Notes: a model not told the origin generated them from the letters alone. Positions 8,751 through 16,292 are shown, counted from the stretch's first letter. The stretch: 64,000 bases of DNA from JBDSGC01 sp046594105 (GCA_046594105.1 JBKJQB010000010.1:1-64000); one strand, 5' to 3'. Made by a program: numbers and translations.

Positions 8751-9295
8751 TCCTTCGCACTCCCGGCGTTCTCGTCGCCATGATCTCGATCGCGCTCGTA
8801 GCCTCCCTCGCCGAGCCGATGTTCGCCAGAACTCTCATGACGCGCGAGCAGGCGCTGGCATCCGCGTTCTCACCACCGATTCGTGTGGCGCGGCAGAAGT
8901 TCTTTCTCACCCCACAACAACTGGCAGCCGCCCGGCGGGAGTCGGGCGTCTCCTTCGACGACTCGTTGATCATCCGTTACGCAGCGAGCGACGGAAAGTT
9001 CGGCTATTTCGACACCCATCGCGTGCGCACGCTCCCGGAGACCATCCTGGTGGTGGTCCAGGCGGATGGATCGGTGGAGCGGGTGGACATCCTCTCGTTC
9101 GATGAACCGACGGACTATTTCCCCAGGCGCCGCTGGATCGATCAACTACTGGGGCGAAAACTGGATCGGGAACTGGCGCTCGATCGTGCCGTGCGCCCGC
9201 TCTCCGGGGCCAGCTTGACCGGTCGCGCCATCGTGAACGCCACAAGGAAAGTGCTCGCACTCCACCACGTGCTGGCCGGGGTCGTTCCCCGATGA
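8747..9295 (+). CDS. Exported FMN-binding-domain protein, likely ApbE substrate
   Basis: 182 residues; hydrophobic signal or anchor at the N-terminus (residues about 8-26), periplasmic remainder. Near the C-terminus is LSGASLTGRAIVNATRKVL, which matches the FMN_bind flavinylation motif (SGA[TS]xT). A Ser stands where Thr is most often flavinylated, with Thr two residues later. I use TTG 8747, which overlaps the porin stop; ATG 8780 inside the signal peptide is an alternative. Family knowledge: such domains carry covalent FMN and pass electrons. Inference: it takes electrons from the membrane protein at 9292 and reduces iron for the permease. Confidence 0.7.
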   Translation: MILRTPGVLVAMISIALVASLAEPMFARTLMTREQALASAFSPPIRVARQKFFLTPQQLAAARRESGVSFDDSLIIRYAASDGKFGYFDTHRVRTLPETILVVVQADGSVERVDILSFDEPTDYFPRRRWIDQLLGRKLDRELALDRAVRPLSGASLTGRAIVNATRKVLALHHVLAGVVPR

Positions 9296-9744
9296 TGAGT
9301 CGCGCGCAGGTGCGCTACCTGCACGCCTCGGTCCTCGCCATCACCGCCACCGGCGCGGCATTCGCGTTCATGAAGTACACGATGACGTCGGACGACCCAT
9401 TCGCCGTCATCAACCATCCCTGGCAGCCTGCCATGCTGTCGGCACACGTCATCGCCGCGCCGTTTGCGCTCTTTGCCTTCGGCTGGATCTTCGGCGATCA
9501 CATCTGGCCCTCGTTCACCGGACGAGTGCCGAACCGGCCCACGGGAGTTGCTTCGATGCTGCTGATCGTGCCGATGACACTCACCGGCTATCTGCTGCAG
9601 GTGATCACCGACGAGCGCGCCCGTCACTGGGTGGCGGTGGCGCACTGGGTAACGTCAGCGCTCTTCGTGATCAGTTATGCCGCTCACTTGTTTCTCAAGC
9701 CCGCTGACGGGCGCCGAACCATCCCAGAGCGGCCTGCGGACTGA
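9292..9744 (+). CDS. Small four-helix membrane protein, cytochrome b-like
   Basis: 150 residues with four predicted membrane segments. Intramembrane histidines fall in suggestive places: YLHASVL (helix 1), SAHVIAAPF (helix 2), VAHWVTSA and YAAHLFLK (helices 3-4). Such spacing is typical of di-heme membrane cytochromes of the DUF4405/b561 kind, but heme binding is inferred. It overlaps the FMN-binding gene as ATGA and is the last gene of the operon. A plausible role is to carry electrons across the inner membrane to the flavoprotein. It could also be an unrelated helical-bundle protein. Confidence 0.6.
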   Translation: MMSRAQVRYLHASVLAITATGAAFAFMKYTMTSDDPFAVINHPWQPAMLSAHVIAAPFALFAFGWIFGDHIWPSFTGRVPNRPTGVASMLLIVPMTLTGYLLQVITDERARHWVAVAHWVTSALFVISYAAHLFLKPADGRRTIPERPAD

Positions 9745-9761
9745 CGACCCGGCAGAGCTCT

Positions 9762-11210
9762 TCAGGTCTCGGACAATTCCGGAAACCTTTCGATCAGGCA
9801 TCGCAACCGCTGCAGGGACCGGTCCTTCCCGAGGAGCACGGCTACATCGAAAACCGGCGGAGAGGAACCCTTGCCGGTCAGTGCCAGACGCAGCGGGTGA
9901 ATGAGTTTGCCTGCGCTGACTCCGCTCGATTCTGCGAGCGCCCGCAAGGCGGTCTCGCTGGTCTGCACGTCGAAGGACTCGACGGCAGAAAGCCGCATGT
10001 GCAACTCTTCCAGTTTGCTGCGGAGATCGTCGCCCTTGAGATGCTTCTTCACCGCTTCCGGCTCGTACTCCAGCGACTCATCGTTCACGAAGTAGATGGC
10101 CAGCTGCTCGGCCAGCTCCCGCAGCGTCCGCGCACGCATCTGGTGCAGCGCGATCATCGGAGCGATTTCCTCCAGCGCGGGCGCCGGTTCTCCCAGGAAG
10201 GGACGCAGGTGCGGGTAGAGGTCGGCGGGCGCCATGCGCGCGAGGTACTGCCCGTTCATCCAGATCAGCTTCTCGACGTCGAAGACCGCAGGTGCCTTGT
10301 TCACGTCAGCGAGATCGAACAGCGCGCCCGCCTCTGCGCTGGTGAAGATCTCCCGATCGTCGCCCGGCGACCACCCCAGCAGCATCAGGAAGTTCACCAG
10401 CGCCTCCGGCAGGATGCCCATCTCACGGTATTCCTCCGCGGAGGTGGCTCCCGTTCGCTTGCTCAGCCGCTTCTTGTCGCTTCCGAGGATCAGAGGGAGA
10501 TGGGCGAAGGTGGGAACTGCCGCTTCGAACGCGCGGAAAAGAAGGATGTGCTTCGGTGTGTTCGAAAGGTGGTCGTCTCCTCGCGCCACATGCGTGATCT
10601 CCATGTCGATGTCGTCGACCACGACGGAGAGGTGGTAGGTGGGATTGCCATCGGATCGAATCAGAACGAAGTCGTCGATGAGATCGCCCTCGAAGCGGAC
10701 GTCGTCTCGAATCAGATCGCAGAAGTCGATGTCTCCCGCCGGCACTTGAAAGCGGATGACATGAGTGGCGGCGGGATCAGCAGCTGAGCCTCGGCTCGAG
10801 GGTCGAGCGTCGGGCCTCGAGCCCCGCGAGCCTCCCGGGCGGCAACGTCCAGAGTAGCGATAGGACTTCCCTGTTTTCTCAGCGGTGGCCCGGTCCTCTT
10901 CCAACTCCTCAACGGTGCAGTAGCAGCGGTACGCCTTCCCGCGAAGGACCAGCTCATCGGCGCGCTCCCGGTATCGTTCCAGCCGATCACTTTGATAGAC
11001 AGGACCTTCGTCCCAGTCGATCCCCAGCCATCGCAGTGAGCTGAGAATCTGCTCCGCGTGGTGCTGACGCGATCGCTCCACGTCGGTGTCTTCGATGCGA
11101 AGCAGCATGATGCCGCCGTGCCGGCGGGCGTGGAGAAGATTGAAGATTGCAGTGCGGGCGCCGCCGACATGGAGGAAGCCGGTGGGCGACGGAGCGAAGC
11201 GGAGCTTCAT
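9762..11210 (-). CDS. gltX: Glutamyl-tRNA synthetase
   Basis: 482 residues. Charges tRNA-Glu with glutamate. APSPTGFLHVGGARTA holds the class I HIGH-type motif (LHVGG) and SDKKRLSKRTGA the KMSKS-type motif (RLSKR). The catalytic Rossmann fold is followed by an alpha-helical anticodon-binding C-terminus. Start placed at MKLRFAPSPT (11210), although the frame is open further upstream through repeat DNA. An inserted low-complexity stretch (Arg/Gly/Ser/Ala-rich, residues about 120-150) interrupts the connective-peptide region and is unusual. Convergent with the iron operon, only 17 bases apart. Confidence 0.93.
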   Translation of the reverse strand: MKLRFAPSPTGFLHVGGARTAIFNLLHARRHGGIMLLRIEDTDVERSRQHHAEQILSSLRWLGIDWDEGPVYQSDRLERYRERADELVLRGKAYRCYCTVEELEEDRATAEKTGKSYRYSGRCRPGGSRGSRPDARPSSRGSAADPAATHVIRFQVPAGDIDFCDLIRDDVRFEGDLIDDFVLIRSDGNPTYHLSVVVDDIDMEITHVARGDDHLSNTPKHILLFRAFEAAVPTFAHLPLILGSDKKRLSKRTGATSAEEYREMGILPEALVNFLMLLGWSPGDDREIFTSAEAGALFDLADVNKAPAVFDVEKLIWMNGQYLARMAPADLYPHLRPFLGEPAPALEEIAPMIALHQMRARTLRELAEQLAIYFVNDESLEYEPEAVKKHLKGDDLRSKLEELHMRLSAVESFDVQTSETALRALAESSGVSAGKLIHPLRLALTGKGSSPPVFDVAVLLGKDRSLQRLRCLIERFPELSET

Positions 11211-11249
11211 GGCGGCGGTGAAGTCTATCCCGGATGAGTACTCTCCTCG

Positions 11250-11375
11250 TGTGGCGCGGCCGTCCCGGCCGCACCGGCGCATCTTAGCGGCCGAGGACGG
11301 CCGCACCACACGGGCAGCCATGAGGAATTTCGAGGAGCGGCCGAGGACGGCCGCGCCACACGGGCAGCCATGAGG
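11250..11375. repeat. Local direct and inverted GC-rich repeats
   Basis: A 40-bp unit starting AGCGGCCGAGGACGGCCG and ending GGGCAGCCATGAGG occurs at 11286-11325 and again at 11336-11375 with about one mismatch. A 17-bp inverted partial copy (GTGTGGCGCGGCCGTCC) is at 11250-11266. The block sits between the divergent gltX and pseudopilin genes, so it may overlap their promoters. Confidence 0.8.
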
Positions 11376-11407
11376 GGCGCGCGCGCAGCGAGTAGAATCG
11401 GGCCCGG

Positions 11408-11821
11408 ATGAGGCGACCTCGAGGATTCAGTCTGATCGAAGTCGTCGTCGCGCTGGCCATCATGGCGGTGGTGATCACAACCACGATCGTCATGTTCGGG
11501 GAACGCCAGCACTACCTTCGCGAATCGAACGAGACCATCCTCGTCTGGCAGGCCTTGTGGAACGAGGCCGAGATCTGGCGCCGCATCGACTGGGCCCAGC
11601 TGGACTCCCAGGCTCCCGCGTTCCAGTCGGATATCAGCCTGCTTCAACCGCTCAAGCCATTCGCCACGGAAATCAAAGTCGAGCCGGCCAAGGACGATCC
11701 CCGAGTGAAGAGCGTCACCCTGACCGTTCACTGGGATGAAGATCCGAAACTCAAGAAGTACCGGCGTGAGGCGCATCTGTCGGTGCTTCGTGCGGACACC
11801 GGGGGGAGCGGGCTGTGGTGA
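11408..11821 (+). CDS. Type II pseudopilin-like protein, GspI position
   Basis: 137 residues. RPRGFSLIEVVVALAIMAVV is a complete class III prepilin signal: cleavage after Gly6, +1 Phe, +5 Glu, then a hydrophobic helix. The short globular domain is consistent with GspI-type minor pseudopilins. It is the first of three overlapping prepilin-like genes whose order and properties match gspI-gspJ-gspK. No secretin, ATPase, GspF or GspG gene is visible nearby. The stop overlaps the next GTG. Confidence 0.8.
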   Translation: MRRPRGFSLIEVVVALAIMAVVITTTIVMFGERQHYLRESNETILVWQALWNEAEIWRRIDWAQLDSQAPAFQSDISLLQPLKPFATEIKVEPAKDDPRVKSVTLTVHWDEDPKLKKYRREAHLSVLRADTGGSGLW

Positions 11822-12405
11822 AGCGATTTCCTCGGAGCCGCTCCAACGCCTTCGGCACCTTTTCTCTGTTGCGGTCGGGAGAAGGATCTCGCAACGTCCG
11901 GCCGAAGCCCGATCGAAGCGCTCGCGGCTTCAGCCTGGCGGAGATGCTGGTTGCCCTGGCCCTGTTCGGAGTGTTCGTAGCCATCGTGGGAATCGTGAAT
12001 TACGAAATGTTCAAAGTTCAGCAGAAGTGGCCGGTCAACTACCTGACCCATCCGGAAGTGGGGGGGGTGGTGGCCCGGCTGCGCCGCGATGTTCTGGATT
12101 CGCTGTACTACCCGGCTGAGTTCAAGGGGTACACGCAAAGCAACCGGATGCTCCTCATCTACTCGCTCGGCCAGGACGGTTTCGCCAAAACCATCGTCTA
12201 CGACTTCCGCAAAGAGGACGAGGTGCACCGGCTGGAATTCAAGGGCACGGAGCTGCTGGGGGACTGGATCGCTCGCGCGGTTCCGGCCTTTCGCATTTCC
12301 GGTTACACGCTCTCGACAGGTCAGGACGCGGTCCGGCTGACTGCAATGGATTCAGGAGGGAAGCTTGCCATCGATCAGATCTTCGTTCCGCGCGCGCACC
12401 AGTGA
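11818..12405 (+). CDS. Type II pseudopilin-like protein, GspJ position
   Basis: 195 residues. A basic N-terminal leader of about 38 residues ends at SARGFSLAEMLVALALFGVF, giving cleavage after Gly and the +5 Glu needed for pilin assembly. That leader is long for a prepilin, so initiation may really occur further in, but no better-placed start is obvious. GTG 11818 overlaps the preceding stop (GTGA); GTG 11815 is also possible. The C-terminal domain is beta-rich, as in GspJ. The 3' end overlaps the next gene by 41 bases. Confidence 0.75.
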   Translation: MKRFPRSRSNAFGTFSLLRSGEGSRNVRPKPDRSARGFSLAEMLVALALFGVFVAIVGIVNYEMFKVQQKWPVNYLTHPEVGGVVARLRRDVLDSLYYPAEFKGYTQSNRMLLIYSLGQDGFAKTIVYDFRKEDEVHRLEFKGTELLGDWIARAVPAFRISGYTLSTGQDAVRLTAMDSGGKLAIDQIFVPRAHQ

Positions 12406-12778
12406 AAGCGGCTACGCGCTGATCTCGGCGATCGCGCTGGCCATCCTGTATTTCGCCGTCATGCAACTGATCATGATCGACTCGTCCCGCGCACTCCACG
12501 AAGCACAGCGATTCCGTTCCAAGATCATTGCGACCGCTCTCGCTGAAAACGCCGCGGAACTGGCGGCGGTGGACATGATCGAGCGAACAGCCGCCCAGGT
12601 GGAGGCAAAAAACGATCAGGGCGAGATGAAGGCGACATTGCGTCGTGGCGCGAGCGACTTCGAGCTGACCGCTCACGGGAAATCGTTCGGGGTCCAGCCG
12701 AAAGAGGCGGACGTCCGATTGCAGGGGCGGATCGTGGGCGCGCGCCTTCTAGTGGACTACTCCACTCACTCCCAATAA
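12365..12778 (+). CDS. Pseudopilin-like membrane protein, GspK/PilX position
   Basis: 137 residues from a TTG start. SESGYALISAIALAILYF is a prepilin-like signal whose +5 residue is not Glu. Loss of the +5 Glu is characteristic of GspK, the tip pseudopilin. It is much shorter than GspK (about 300 residues), so a PilX-like or GspK-derived small protein is equally possible. It overlaps the GspJ-like gene by 41 bases. An inverted repeat whose A-run suits a minus-strand terminator lies just after the stop. Confidence 0.6.
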   Translation: MPSIRSSFRARTSESGYALISAIALAILYFAVMQLIMIDSSRALHEAQRFRSKIIATALAENAAELAAVDMIERTAAQVEAKNDQGEMKATLRRGASDFELTAHGKSFGVQPKEADVRLQGRIVGARLLVDYSTHSQ

Positions 12779-12780
12779 CG

Positions 12781-12803
12781 AAAAACGCCGGCGGTTGCCG
12801 GCG
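12781..12803 (-). terminator. Rho-independent terminator for the minus-strand gene at 12827
   Basis: CGCCGGC-GGTT-GCCGGCG is a perfect 7-bp stem; on the minus strand it is followed by TTTTT (plus-strand A-run 12781-12785). It may also slow plus-strand transcription from the pseudopilin genes, but no T-run follows it on that strand. Confidence 0.75.
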
Positions 12804-12826
12804 CTGTTGCCTTTCACGGTTTGTCT

Positions 12827-13099
12827 TCAGTTGGACCGGCGGCGTAGCAACCCGATTCCGATCACCACAGCGGCCAGCCCCCCAAGGACCTTTCCTGGAT
12901 TGACTCGGGCGTAGGCGCGAAGCCTTCCGATGGAGTGGTTCCAGTCGTAAGTCTTCACGGTTTCGGCGATCCGCTTCGGGTCGATTCCGACATTGGCAAG
13001 CATGCTGCTGACACCGGATGGTGGACGTTCGCTCACAGGGATTGCGGAAGGCGGTTCGTATGGGTGGAACTGGCTCGTGGGATTCGTGTTATCAACCAT
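12827..13099 (-). CDS. Small protein with a C-terminal membrane helix, unknown function
   Basis: 90 residues from ATG 13099, preceded by a GGAGAG ribosome-binding site; the open frame continues upstream without support. The N-terminal 45 residues are Pro/Ser-rich and probably disordered. The C-terminus is a hydrophobic helix followed by arginines (VVIGIGLLRRRSN), suggesting a tail-anchored inner-membrane protein. A good terminator lies 24 bases downstream. It is divergent from the small gene/ECF sigma/anti-sigma unit, so a shared promoter region is possible. Confidence 0.6.
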   Translation of the reverse strand: MVDNTNPTSQFHPYEPPSAIPVSERPPSGVSSMLANVGIDPKRIAETVKTYDWNHSIGRLRAYARVNPGKVLGGLAAVVIGIGLLRRRSN

Positions 13100-13194
13100 T
13101 GGCTCTCCTGTTTTCCTGCCCTTGTTATTGCCAATGCGATGCCATGAGAGCACCTCGAACGGGGGTTAGAATGCGCTCCTCGGGAGACAGGTCG

Positions 13195-13404
13195 ATGTCG
13201 GGAAACCCACGCGAAAATGTGAAAGACAAAGGTTTCTGGGATGGCGGCGCCGCTGGTCATGGGACCAATAAAGAGACCGGCGGCCGTCCCAGCGGCACGC
13301 CGGGCAGCATCCTGGCCAATCGCACCGGCCACCGGATCGACCTCGAATTTCCGTCGGACAGCGACCTTCTGCCAGTAACCCCTAGCGTTCCGCATCCTCT
13401 CTGA
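13195..13404 (+). CDS. Small Gly/Asn-rich protein upstream of and overlapping the ECF sigma gene
   Basis: 69 residues from ATG 13195, with GGGAGACAGG upstream as a possible ribosome-binding site. Hydrophilic and Gly/Thr/Asn-rich (FWDGGAAGHGTNKETGGRPS), with no Cys and no membrane segment. Its TGA overlaps the sigma-factor ATG (TGATG), an arrangement usually kept only when both are translated. Upstream ATGs at 13144 and 13171 are alternative starts. Function unknown; it could be a regulator of the sigma unit or simply a coupling leader. Confidence 0.5.
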   Translation: MSGNPRENVKDKGFWDGGAAGHGTNKETGGRPSGTPGSILANRTGHRIDLEFPSDSDLLPVTPSVPHPL

Positions 13405-13970
13405 TGAATCCGCAGATCAAAGGTTCTCCACTCCTCGCGGAGGTCGCCAAGGGCGACGTATCGGCGTTCGAGGAGTTGTACGACCGGCATTCCGGCACTC
13501 TGTACGCCTTGCTTCTGCGGATCCTCAACAATGCCGACGATGCCCAGGAGGTGCTGCAGGAAGCGTTTGTGAAAGCGTGGACCGGCGCGTCGCAGTTCGA
13601 CCCCTCCCGCGGCAGCGAGATTGCCTGGCTCATTTCCATCGCCCGCAGCCGGGGGATCGATCGTCTGCGGTCCCGGAATACGCGCTCCATTCGTGAAGAT
13701 GAGGCTGGACGAGAAATCTCAACGCACTCGGGCTTCGTAGTAAAGAACACAGGGGCGGACCGCGCCATCCGTGCAGAGGAGGAACAGGCGGTCCGGGGTG
13801 CGTTGCTCGAGCTTCCCGAGGCGCAGCGCAGAGCTCTGGAACTGGCGTATTTCGAAGGGTTGTCGCAGTCGGAAATCGCTGAACGGCTTCAAGAACCACT
13901 TGGTACGATCAAAACGCGGATGCAGCTCGGAATGAAGAAACTCCGGGACCGTTTGCAGGCTTTCCGATAA
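13404..13970 (+). CDS. ECF RNA polymerase sigma factor (SigK/RpoE-like)
   Basis: 188 residues. Region 2 shows FEELYDRHSGTLYALLLRIL followed by NNADDAQEVLQEAFVKAW and IAWLISIARSRGIDRLR; region 4 shows LPEAQRRALELAYFEGLSQS and EIAERLQEPLGTIKTRMQLG. No sigma1.1 or region 3, so it is ECF type. The next gene encodes a matching anti-sigma factor (stop/start overlap ATAATG). The pairing with a RskA-type protein points to the SigK/ECF19-like group. The inducing signal is unknown. Confidence 0.92.
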   Translation: MNPQIKGSPLLAEVAKGDVSAFEELYDRHSGTLYALLLRILNNADDAQEVLQEAFVKAWTGASQFDPSRGSEIAWLISIARSRGIDRLRSRNTRSIREDEAGREISTHSGFVVKNTGADRAIRAEEEQAVRGALLELPEAQRRALELAYFEGLSQSEIAERLQEPLGTIKTRMQLGMKKLRDRLQAFR

Positions 13971-14770
13971 TGACCCACGAAGAACTCATTTCCATCGTCC
14001 CCCTCGAGGTCCTCGGCGCCGCAACGCCAGAGGAAGCGAGCGCGTTGGCCGGCCACTTGCCGGAGTGCGAGGAATGTTCGCGTGATCAGCAGGAGTACGC
14101 CGAGGCGGCCACGTTGCTGGCCATCGACCTTCAGCCAGTGAATCCACCGCCGGACCTCCGAGCGAGGGTACTGAGCGCCACCACCCGTGACGAGAGCATT
14201 GACGAGAGCAACCTGATCGAGTCAGCCCAGCGATTCCGGATGAAGCCCTGGTGGCTGGCCACCGCTGCAACCCTGTTCCTCGCCTTGTGGGGCTGGCGGG
14301 AACTGTCAGTGCGCGCCCTCCACGAGAAGGTGATCGAGCAGGATGCGGAGATCCGCCGCCTCAACGAGTCCAACGGCCGACTCTCCTCACACAACGAAAA
14401 GCTCAACTCGGAGATGTCCGAGATTGCTTCGCCGGAGACCAGAACGATTGCCTTGGCGGGACAGGAGGTTTCTCCCGCCGCCACCGCGCGTGTGTTCCTC
14501 GAGCCCGGTCGCCGCCGTGCCGTCGTGTTCTTTTACAACATGCCGGTGAACCCGGGCGATAAGAGCTACCAGCTCTGGATCCTCCGCTCCGACTCGCCGA
14601 AACCGCAAAGCGCAGGCGTGTTTGACGTCTCGCCCGCCGGCCAGGCCAGCATCACTGTAGAAAACCTGCCCGTCGACCTGCCGATCAAGGGGCTGGCGGT
14701 AACCATGGAGCCACGAGGCGGCGGCGAGCAGCCCACCAACAGCAACTATTACGTGATGGGCAAGAGCTGA
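13970..14770 (+). CDS. Anti-sigma factor, RskA family with zinc-binding N-terminus
   Basis: 266 residues. The cytosolic N-terminal anti-sigma domain includes HLPECEEC, the HxxxCxxC zinc motif of ZAS anti-sigma factors. A membrane helix follows at about residues 90-108 (WWLATAATLFLALWGW), then a short coiled coil (EQDAEIRRLNESNGRLSSHN). The extracytoplasmic RskA C-terminal domain spans about 160-266 (YQLWILRSDSPKPQSAGVFD). It should hold the preceding sigma factor inactive until the periplasmic domain senses a signal, with release by proteolysis in the known family members. Convergent with fabI, 36 bases away. Confidence 0.88.
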   Translation: MTHEELISIVPLEVLGAATPEEASALAGHLPECEECSRDQQEYAEAATLLAIDLQPVNPPPDLRARVLSATTRDESIDESNLIESAQRFRMKPWWLATAATLFLALWGWRELSVRALHEKVIEQDAEIRRLNESNGRLSSHNEKLNSEMSEIASPETRTIALAGQEVSPAATARVFLEPGRRRAVVFFYNMPVNPGDKSYQLWILRSDSPKPQSAGVFDVSPAGQASITVENLPVDLPIKGLAVTMEPRGGGEQPTNSNYYVMGKS

Positions 14771-14790
14771 ACGCTCTTCAACGTTCGTCC

Positions 14791-14826
14791 ACAGCATCGT
14801 TTCCGGTCACAACCCGACGATGCTGT
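14791..14826. terminator. Inverted repeat between convergent anti-sigma and fabI genes
   Basis: ACAGCATCGT and ACGATGCTGT (10 bp each, perfect) separated by 16 bases, overlapping the last codons of fabI. There is no T-run, so it is only a candidate bidirectional, Rho-assisted terminator. Confidence 0.35.
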
Positions 14827-15580
14827 AGCCGCAATCGACGTACATCACCTCTCCGGTGATCCCCGAGGACATCGGCGAGCACAGAAATAGCGCGGCGTTG
14901 CCGATCTCCTCGAGCTCCACATTGCGCCGCAAAGGGGCCTTCTCTGCGTGATGCTTGAGCATCGTGGTGAAGCCTTTGATCCCGCGCGCGGCCAGTGTGT
15001 TGACCGGTCCCGCGGAGATCGCATTCACCCGGACGTTCCTCGGTCCCAGGTTCGCCGCGAGGTACCGCACCGACGCCTCCAGCGAGGCTTTCGCCACACC
15101 CATGACGTTGTAGCCCTCGACCGCCTTCACCGCACCGTGATAGCTCATGGCCAGGACCGACCCTCCGCCTGATTTCTCCATCAGCGGGAGCGCCGCGCGG
15201 GTCAGGCCGATCAGGGAGTACGAAGAGATGTCGTGCGCAGTCTTGAATCCCTCGCGGCTGGTGCGGACGAACTCATTTTCCAGATCCTCACGGGGAGCGA
15301 AGGCCACCGAGTGCACCAGCGTATCCAGACGGCCAAACGATTCTTCGACTCCGCGAAACGCAGCGTCCATCTCGCCATCCACCGTGACGTCGCAGGGTAG
15401 AAGAACCGAGCCTTCGATCGTGCTGCTCAGGGCCTCGACACTCTCCTTCAGCCGCTCGCCCTGATAGGTGAACGCCAGCCGCATTCCTTCGCGGGAGAGC
15501 GCCTGCGCGATGGCCCAGGCAATGGACCGCTTGTTCGCCACGCCGAAGACGATTCCTGCTTTCCCCTCGAGCATGCCCAT
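14807..15580 (-). CDS. fabI: Enoyl-[acyl-carrier-protein] reductase (NADH), FabI type
   Basis: 257 residues. Catalyses the last reduction of each fatty-acid elongation cycle. VFGVANKRSIAWAIAQAL is the FabI nucleotide-binding motif. The catalytic pair is the YNVMGVAK Tyr-(x6)-Lys typical of FabI, and the following NVRVNAISAGPVNTLAARGI matches the substrate loop. Start ATG 15580 is preceded by AAGGAG at 8 bases; ATG 15574 is an alternative. It is a single gene with no other fatty-acid genes adjacent. FabI is the target of triclosan-type inhibitors in other bacteria. Confidence 0.93.
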   Translation of the reverse strand: MGMLEGKAGIVFGVANKRSIAWAIAQALSREGMRLAFTYQGERLKESVEALSSTIEGSVLLPCDVTVDGEMDAAFRGVEESFGRLDTLVHSVAFAPREDLENEFVRTSREGFKTAHDISSYSLIGLTRAALPLMEKSGGGSVLAMSYHGAVKAVEGYNVMGVAKASLEASVRYLAANLGPRNVRVNAISAGPVNTLAARGIKGFTTMLKHHAEKAPLRRNVELEEIGNAALFLCSPMSSGITGEVMYVDCGYSIVGL

Positions 15581-15619
15581 GCGGAAACTCCTTCTCGCGG
15601 ATGATAGCAACCTTCGGCG

Positions 15620-15982
15620 CTACGGAATCGGTGTGGCGAGAGGCTCCTCGAGCCGGGGCGGCGTGTTGACGACGTAGCGCCGCACCTCAGTCTCCATCTT
15701 CCCGGCCATCATCAGGAAGAGCATCCGGTAATCCGCGACCAGCGAATACACCGGGTGACCAAAACTCGCTGGCTTGTTCCTCTCCACGAACCAGTGGGCG
15801 TACCAGGCGAAGGCATATCCGACCAGCGGCACGGCGATCAGAAACCACAAGCTCACCGCGAATGCGATTCCCAGCGTGACCACAGACAACACCGAGCCGA
15901 TCGCGTGCAGAACCCTCGTTTTCTCCCGGGCATGGGCGCGGACGTACTGCGGCCAGAACTCTGCGAAACTCAGAATTTTCAT
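15620..15982 (-). CDS. Mpo1-like / DUF962 membrane protein
   Basis: 120 residues. FAEFWPQYVRAHAREKTRVL followed by HAIGSVL is the opening of the DUF962/Mpo1 (YGL010w) family, with a conserved His in the first helix. Two membrane helices follow (VVTLGIAFAVSLWFLIAVPL), then YAHWFVERNKPASFGHPVYS, also conserved. Yeast Mpo1 is an iron-dependent dioxygenase acting on 2-hydroxy fatty acids; whether bacterial members do the same is not established here. Start ATG 15982; the open frame runs further upstream without support. Same strand as fabI, 39 bases upstream of it. Confidence 0.75.
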   Translation of the reverse strand: MKILSFAEFWPQYVRAHAREKTRVLHAIGSVLSVVTLGIAFAVSLWFLIAVPLVGYAFAWYAHWFVERNKPASFGHPVYSLVADYRMLFLMMAGKMETEVRRYVVNTPPRLEEPLATPIP

Positions 15983-16045
15983 GGGTTGATGGCTGAAATT
16001 CTCCCACGGACCCGCGTGGCACTTCAATTGCTCGGTTTTTCAAGC

Positions 16046-16288
16046 ATGCCCAACGACTTCGAACAAACACTGAAAGACCTTTTCGGCGAGCCACTCAGCC
16101 GCCTTTCGCAGTTTCAGGGCGAGCAGATGCAGAAGCTGCAAACCAAGCTTCAGGAACTGGCGCGGGAAGCGATCAAGGAAGACCTCGGCAAGCTCCACAC
16201 CGAGCTCAATGAGCTGCGGAGCCGGGTGGTCGTGCTGGAGTCCGAACGCCTCCAGAAGGCGGCAGACGGACTCCAGTCGTCGTTCTGA
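16046..16288 (+). CDS. Small coiled-coil protein, unknown function
   Basis: 80 residues from ATG 16046. Almost entirely helical with heptad spacing from residue 15 on (LSRLSQFQGEQMQKLQTKLQ; LHTELNELRSRVVVLESERL). No membrane segment. The size and style resemble small phasin-like or cell-division-associated coiled coils, but no specific family is recognised. The start lies 63 bases from the divergent Mpo1-like gene. Confidence 0.6.
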   Translation: MPNDFEQTLKDLFGEPLSRLSQFQGEQMQKLQTKLQELAREAIKEDLGKLHTELNELRSRVVVLESERLQKAADGLQSSF

Positions 16289-16292
16289 GACA

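Noticed and set aside
9897..10787. 296-residue open frame antisense to gltX
   Set aside because: gltX has complete synthetase motifs on the other strand; this frame is a composition shadow.
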